Below, piece by piece: positions 14,108 through 16,923 of a DNA stretch of 16,923 bases (positions within the stretch are counted from its first letter, which is position 1; each line of letters starts with the position of its first letter). The stretch spans positions 1 through 16,923 of the forward strand of contig CAYYWZ010000079.1 of assembly GCA_964475415.1 (NCBI GenBank). Direction: 5' to 3'. The translations under genes and the position numbers were made by a program. A model generated the notes under the pieces. That model was given only the letters and a program-made list of their open reading frames with translations. It was not told the DNA's origin and did not search any database. This stretch comes from CALCMJ01 sp964475415. GTDB lineage: Bacteria > Bacteroidota > Bacteroidia > Chitinophagales > Saprospiraceae.

Positions 14108-14977
14108 TTAAATTTTTTCGACAATTACTGCTAGAGCATGTTCTATCAATTGCTGGATACTCTTTTGCGGTTGGCTGGAGAATAGACCTAGTTTCCTATT
14201 TGCAAGTATTGCATTTAGCGAGATGCAATCATGTCCCAGCATAGTTCCTAGACCATATATACCGGCTGTTTCCATTTCTAGATTTGTTGTTTGCAATCCA
14301 TCCTTAGAATAGAATTTTAGTTTGTCAATGATATGTTTACCCTTAGAGTTAAGCCTGATTTCTCTACTCTGTGGTCCGTAGAATCCATCCGCAGTAATGG
14401 TTATGCCATCCTTGAAAAAGGGTCCAGAAAAAATGTCATAAAGTCTAGCAGAGCAATTTGTCAAGTAGGGTCTAATTGGTGATGATGGAAAATACTCGGT
14501 TATAAAATTGTGAAAATCTTGGTCAAGTTTTTTGTAATCATAATAATGCATAAGACCTTCGAGTCCTATGGCAAACTTGGATAGTATAAAGCTATCTATT
14601 TCTACATCAGATCTTATCGTTCCAGAGGTTCCTATTCGTATAAAATTTAGTTTAGTTTTTTCCTCTTTGACAGTTCTATTTGCGAGATCGATATTGACCA
14701 ATGCATCTAATTCATTGAACACGATATCGATATTATCTGTGCCTATGCCAGTAGAAATTACGGTAAGTCTTTTGCCTTTCATCGTTCCAGTGATGGTCTT
14801 AAATTCTCTCTTGTGTTTTTCTACTTCTATCTGGTCAAAATAACTGGCGATAAGATCAGCTCTGTCAGGATCTCCTACGGTGATTATAGTGGTAGAAATA
14901 TCTATAGGTAACAAATTAAGATGGTATATACTTCCATCAGAATTTAAGATCAGCTCTGATTCTTTTAAATAGTGCAT
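14108..14977 (-). CDS. Nucleoside phosphorylase (uridine phosphorylase-like, NP-I family)
   Basis: A 289-residue cytoplasmic enzyme of the NP-I phosphorylase family. Visible motifs: GDPDRA at 35-40 (phosphate binding), STGIGTDN at 75-82, RIGTSGT at 114-120 (phosphate and ribose contacts) and NLEMETAGIYGLG from 232 (ribose-binding Met-Glu pair). It splits a nucleoside with phosphate into a base and (deoxy)ribose-1-phosphate. The order and wording of the motifs are closest to uridine phosphorylase, but the protein is about 35 residues longer than E. coli Udp, with an insertion around 100-110 and an N-terminal extension. Futalosine hydrolase MqnB belongs to a related fold, and mqnD lies 2 kb away, but the GDPDRA start favours a phosphorylase. 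Confidence 0.85.
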   Translation of the reverse strand: MHYLKESELILNSDGSIYHLNLLPIDISTTIITVGDPDRADLIASYFDQIEVEKHKREFKTITGTMKGKRLTVISTGIGTDNIDIVFNELDALVNIDLANRTVKEEKTKLNFIRIGTSGTIRSDVEIDSFILSKFAIGLEGLMHYYDYKKLDQDFHNFITEYFPSSPIRPYLTNCSARLYDIFSGPFFKDGITITADGFYGPQSREIRLNSKGKHIIDKLKFYSKDGLQTTNLEMETAGIYGLGTMLGHDCISLNAILANRKLGLFSSQPQKSIQQLIEHALAVIVEKI

Positions 14978-14986
14978 GTGAATTTT

Positions 14987-14994
14987 TATTTTTG
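14987..14994 (+). promoter_or_regulatory. -7 element for the arsC-like/hemF transcript
   Basis: TATTTTTG (14987-14994) matches TAnnTTTG. A start near 15001 would leave an 11-nt leader to ATG 15012. The element lies in the 34-bp gap between two divergent start codons, so both promoters overlap. No TTG at -33. Confidence 0.4.
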
Positions 14995-15011
14995 CAGTAA
15001 ATTAAAAATGA

Positions 15012-15374
15012 ATGAAAAATAAATTCATATATCTTTCTACCTGCGATACATGTCGCAAAATAATGAAAGCAGTTGAACTTCCTGAAGATTTTGACCGATA
15101 TGATCTGAAAGATAATCCGATAGATTCGACTACCTTGGAATTTTTATGCAAGCAAACTGGTAGTTACCTAGATCTAGTGAACAAGAGAAGTAGAAAAATA
15201 AAAGAACTAGGTCTGGATCTAAATGAGCTCACAGAAAAGGACTTGCAAAAACTCTTGTTAGAGCAATATACGCTTGTAAAAAGGCCTATCACTATAATCG
15301 ATGAGGTAGCCTATATCGGAAATGCTAAGAAGACTACAGAATTCGTAAAGCAAAAAATAAGTGAAAGTAAATAG
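15012..15374 (+). CDS. ArsC/Spx-family thioredoxin-fold protein
   Basis: A 120-residue protein of the arsenate reductase (ArsC)/Spx/YffB superfamily. The Cys motif is CDTCRK with Cys11 and Cys14 (a CxxC pair as in Spx), followed by the thioredoxin-like RYDLKDNPI strand, the helix with NKRSRKIKELG, and VKRPITIIDEVAYIGN near the C-terminus, where the cis-proline and the arginine-proline turn belong. Proteins of this type reduce arsenate or disulphides or act as regulators; no arsenic genes are near, so a general redox role is more likely than arsenate resistance. Its last 14 bases overlap the hemF start, implying translational coupling. The divergent phosphorylase is 34 bp away. Confidence 0.85.
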   Translation: MKNKFIYLSTCDTCRKIMKAVELPEDFDRYDLKDNPIDSTTLEFLCKQTGSYLDLVNKRSRKIKELGLDLNELTEKDLQKLLLEQYTLVKRPITIIDEVAYIGNAKKTTEFVKQKISESK

Positions 15375-16260
15375 AGAATATATAACAGAATGGTTCAAGG
15401 ACTTGCAAGATAATATTTGTAATGGACTAGAAAGAATGGATGGTACAGGTCGCTTCCATCAGGACTTATGGGAACGTAAGGGCGGCGGCGGAGGAAGAAC
15501 ACGAGTAATCGAAGGTGCTGTTATAGAAAAAGGTGGTGTGAACTTCTCGGCTGTAGAAGGTAGCTTACCAGAAAGTATCCAAGCCGCACTCAAGTTAGCT
15601 AAGCCAGATTTCTATGCTACCGGTGTTTCTATTGTTCTGCATCCACATAATCCATGGATGCCGATCATACATATGAATGTAAGATATTTTGAAACTGGAG
15701 ATGGTACCTATTGGTTTGGAGGAGGTATCGATCTCACTCCGCACTATGTTATAGATAAGGATGCCGTTTTTTTTCATAAGACTTTAGAAAAGGCTTGTCA
15801 GGTCTTAGATGATAGAGCTTATGTGGAATATAAAAAATGGGCAGACGATTATTTTTATGTACGGCATAGAAAAGAAACGAGAGGCATAGGTGGTATATTC
15901 TTTGATCGACTTACTGGAAATGAAGAACGCAGTAAGGACAAAATATTCGAATTTGTACAAGCAGTAGGAAATGCCTTTGTACCTATATACGATCACATGG
16001 TTGCTCATAATAGCGAGAAAGCCTTCACCCCAGCAAATAAAGAATGGCAACTACTCAGAAGAGGTCGGTACGTAGAGTTTAATCTGGTATGGGACAGAGG
16101 AACTAAGTTTGGTTTAGAAACGGATGGTAGAATAGAATCTATCCTGATGTCTTTACCACCTTTGGTAAATTGGAAATACAATCACGTACCGGCAGAAAAT
16201 TCTGAAGAAGCGCGTACGCTGGAATTATTGCGTAAGGGTATTGATTGGGTAGGGGAATAG
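15361..16260 (+). CDS. hemF: Oxygen-dependent coproporphyrinogen III oxidase
   Basis: A 299-residue cytoplasmic enzyme that decarboxylates two propionates of coproporphyrinogen III to vinyl groups using O2, giving protoporphyrinogen IX in haem synthesis. Family motifs are complete: GGGGGRTRVI at 41-50, VNFSAVEG, HPHNPWMPIIHMNVRYFE (catalytic His104), WFGGGIDLTPHY at 118-129, and the C-terminal RRGRYVEFNLVWDRGTKFGL. The start is GTG at 15361, within the end of the upstream gene (14-bp overlap). The oxygen requirement indicates aerobic or microaerobic growth. It needs no radical SAM cofactor, unlike HemN, which is not seen in the window. Haem demand fits the di-haem peroxidase at 3395. Confidence 0.95.
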   Translation: MKVNREYITEWFKDLQDNICNGLERMDGTGRFHQDLWERKGGGGGRTRVIEGAVIEKGGVNFSAVEGSLPESIQAALKLAKPDFYATGVSIVLHPHNPWMPIIHMNVRYFETGDGTYWFGGGIDLTPHYVIDKDAVFFHKTLEKACQVLDDRAYVEYKKWADDYFYVRHRKETRGIGGIFFDRLTGNEERSKDKIFEFVQAVGNAFVPIYDHMVAHNSEKAFTPANKEWQLLRRGRYVEFNLVWDRGTKFGLETDGRIESILMSLPPLVNWKYNHVPAENSEEARTLELLRKGIDWVGE

Positions 16261-16452
16261 CTTGTTTAGTGTGTATATGCTTGATTAGCGACACACGAGG
16301 ATCAGAAAATAGTATAATTTATCAAAGACACTTAATAAGAGATAAAGACTTTATAATTGATTGTATTGTACACTGTTACGTTCCTAGTAATGTCTGTACA
16401 ATCAGCGTTCAGTAATCAACAACGAATCTGTAACTGAAAATTAGTATAGTAA

Positions 16453-16923
16453 ATTTTTCTGGGGCTGTTTTTCAAAACACTATACTATACTGGCGCAAGA
16501 ATATCTGAGGTGCTTAATGTTCGTATCGCTCACCTAGATAACGCTCAAAGCTGTATCATTATTAAGTGTCTAAAAAGAAGAAAGAGAGGTAAGTACAGGC
16601 TCATTCCAATCCCTCTATATTTCCAAGAAGAACTATTTGAATATATCGAATCTTACAAAGACCAAACACCGCAATCTAAACTTTGGGAGTATTCAAGACG
16701 TACTGCAACAAACTACATTTCGGATATAATGAAGAAGTCAAGAATAAACGGAATACATGCATGTGCTAGGGGGCTTCGTCATCATTTCGGTGTGCGTGCA
16801 ACTATGACGGGAGTAGCTATGCCTCTAATTCAAAAATGGATGGGTCATGCCTCGATACAAACTACACAAATCTATACTCAAATAATGGGTGATGAAGAAA
16901 AGCAAATCGCTCAGAGGATGTGG
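16453..16923 (+). pseudogene. Tyrosine recombinase (integrase), 5' truncated, runs off the right edge
   Basis: From 16453 the frame is open to the window end (157 codons) and covers the whole catalytic domain: LYYTGARISEVL (first catalytic Arg), LKRRKRG (beta-hairpin Lys), GLRHHFGV (second Arg), WMGHASIQTT (His), then IYTQ with the nucleophile Tyr, and a DEEKQIAQRMW tail. The HxxR histidine position is Arg (ARGLRH), as K or R is in some integrases of this group. Upstream, a TAA (16450-16452) closes the frame; the N-terminal SAM-like DNA-binding domain and the start are missing from the preceding 190 bp in any frame. Such enzymes integrate plasmids, phages or gene cassettes. The most likely reading is a remnant; a start at an internal GTG would give a catalytic-only fragment. 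Confidence 0.7.

Noticed and set aside
14108..14977. Phosphorylase-family gene as the futalosine hydrolase mqnB, because mqnD is close
   Set aside because: The GDPDRA start and overall length fit a uridine phosphorylase-type enzyme; MqnB is shorter and differs at the N-terminus.
15012..15374. Arsenate resistance function for the ArsC-like protein
   Set aside because: There are no ars genes nearby and the CxxC pair is also typical of Spx/YffB-type proteins.
16358..16404. 8-bp inverted repeat TGATTGTA/TACAATCA with a 31-nt spacer after hemF
   Set aside because: Short arms and long spacer are expected by chance in AT-rich DNA, and no T run follows.

Overview
The window is AT-rich chromosomal DNA from a member of the Bacteroidota. 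The evidence is a secreted protein with a type IX secretion C-terminal sorting domain (410-1873), lipoprotein signals on two other exported enzymes, weak Shine-Dalgarno sequences, and several promoters of the Bacteroidota type (TTG, about 20 bp, then TAnnTTTG). No more precise taxon can be read from the sequence alone.

Layout: 1-400 holds the left end and 5' part of a dead IS3-family element. 410-4735 (minus strand) holds the T9SS cargo protein, a chimeric scar that joins the 5' part of an NTF2/lumazine-binding-like gene to the 3' part of an outer-membrane barrel gene, and a di-haem cytochrome c peroxidase-like lipoprotein. 4927-8958 is ordinary housekeeping: a sugar-nucleotidyltransferase-like protein, a possible 35-residue protein, a dicluster ferredoxin, phosphatidylserine synthase and an M48 metalloprotease lipoprotein. 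9160-11630 is the most unusual block: two candidate small RNAs (or attenuator leaders) with the same promoter architecture flank a decayed segment holding the 5' end of a secreted-protein gene, an Nramp-type transporter with a 1-nt insertion and no start, and an SDR gene with a 1-nt deletion. 11710-16260 returns to intact core genes: mqnD (futalosine menaquinone pathway), an RluA-type pseudouridine synthase, the SRP RNA gene ffs, a short transaldolase, a nucleoside phosphorylase, an ArsC/Spx-like protein and hemF. 16453 to the right edge is a 5'-truncated tyrosine recombinase that runs out of the window.

The core genes serve membrane lipid synthesis (pssA), quinone and haem synthesis (mqnD, hemF), carbon metabolism, protein targeting and RNA modification. 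They are mostly single genes or two-gene units, often divergent with gaps of only about 30 bp. The main theme is gene decay: five broken loci in 17 kb, of two kinds (deletion fusions and single-base frameshifts), with mobile-element remnants at both ends. I see no defence system, CRISPR array, tRNA or complete mobile element. The best candidates for something undescribed are the two small promoter-to-terminator transcription units and the atypical metal site of the broken Nramp-like transporter.
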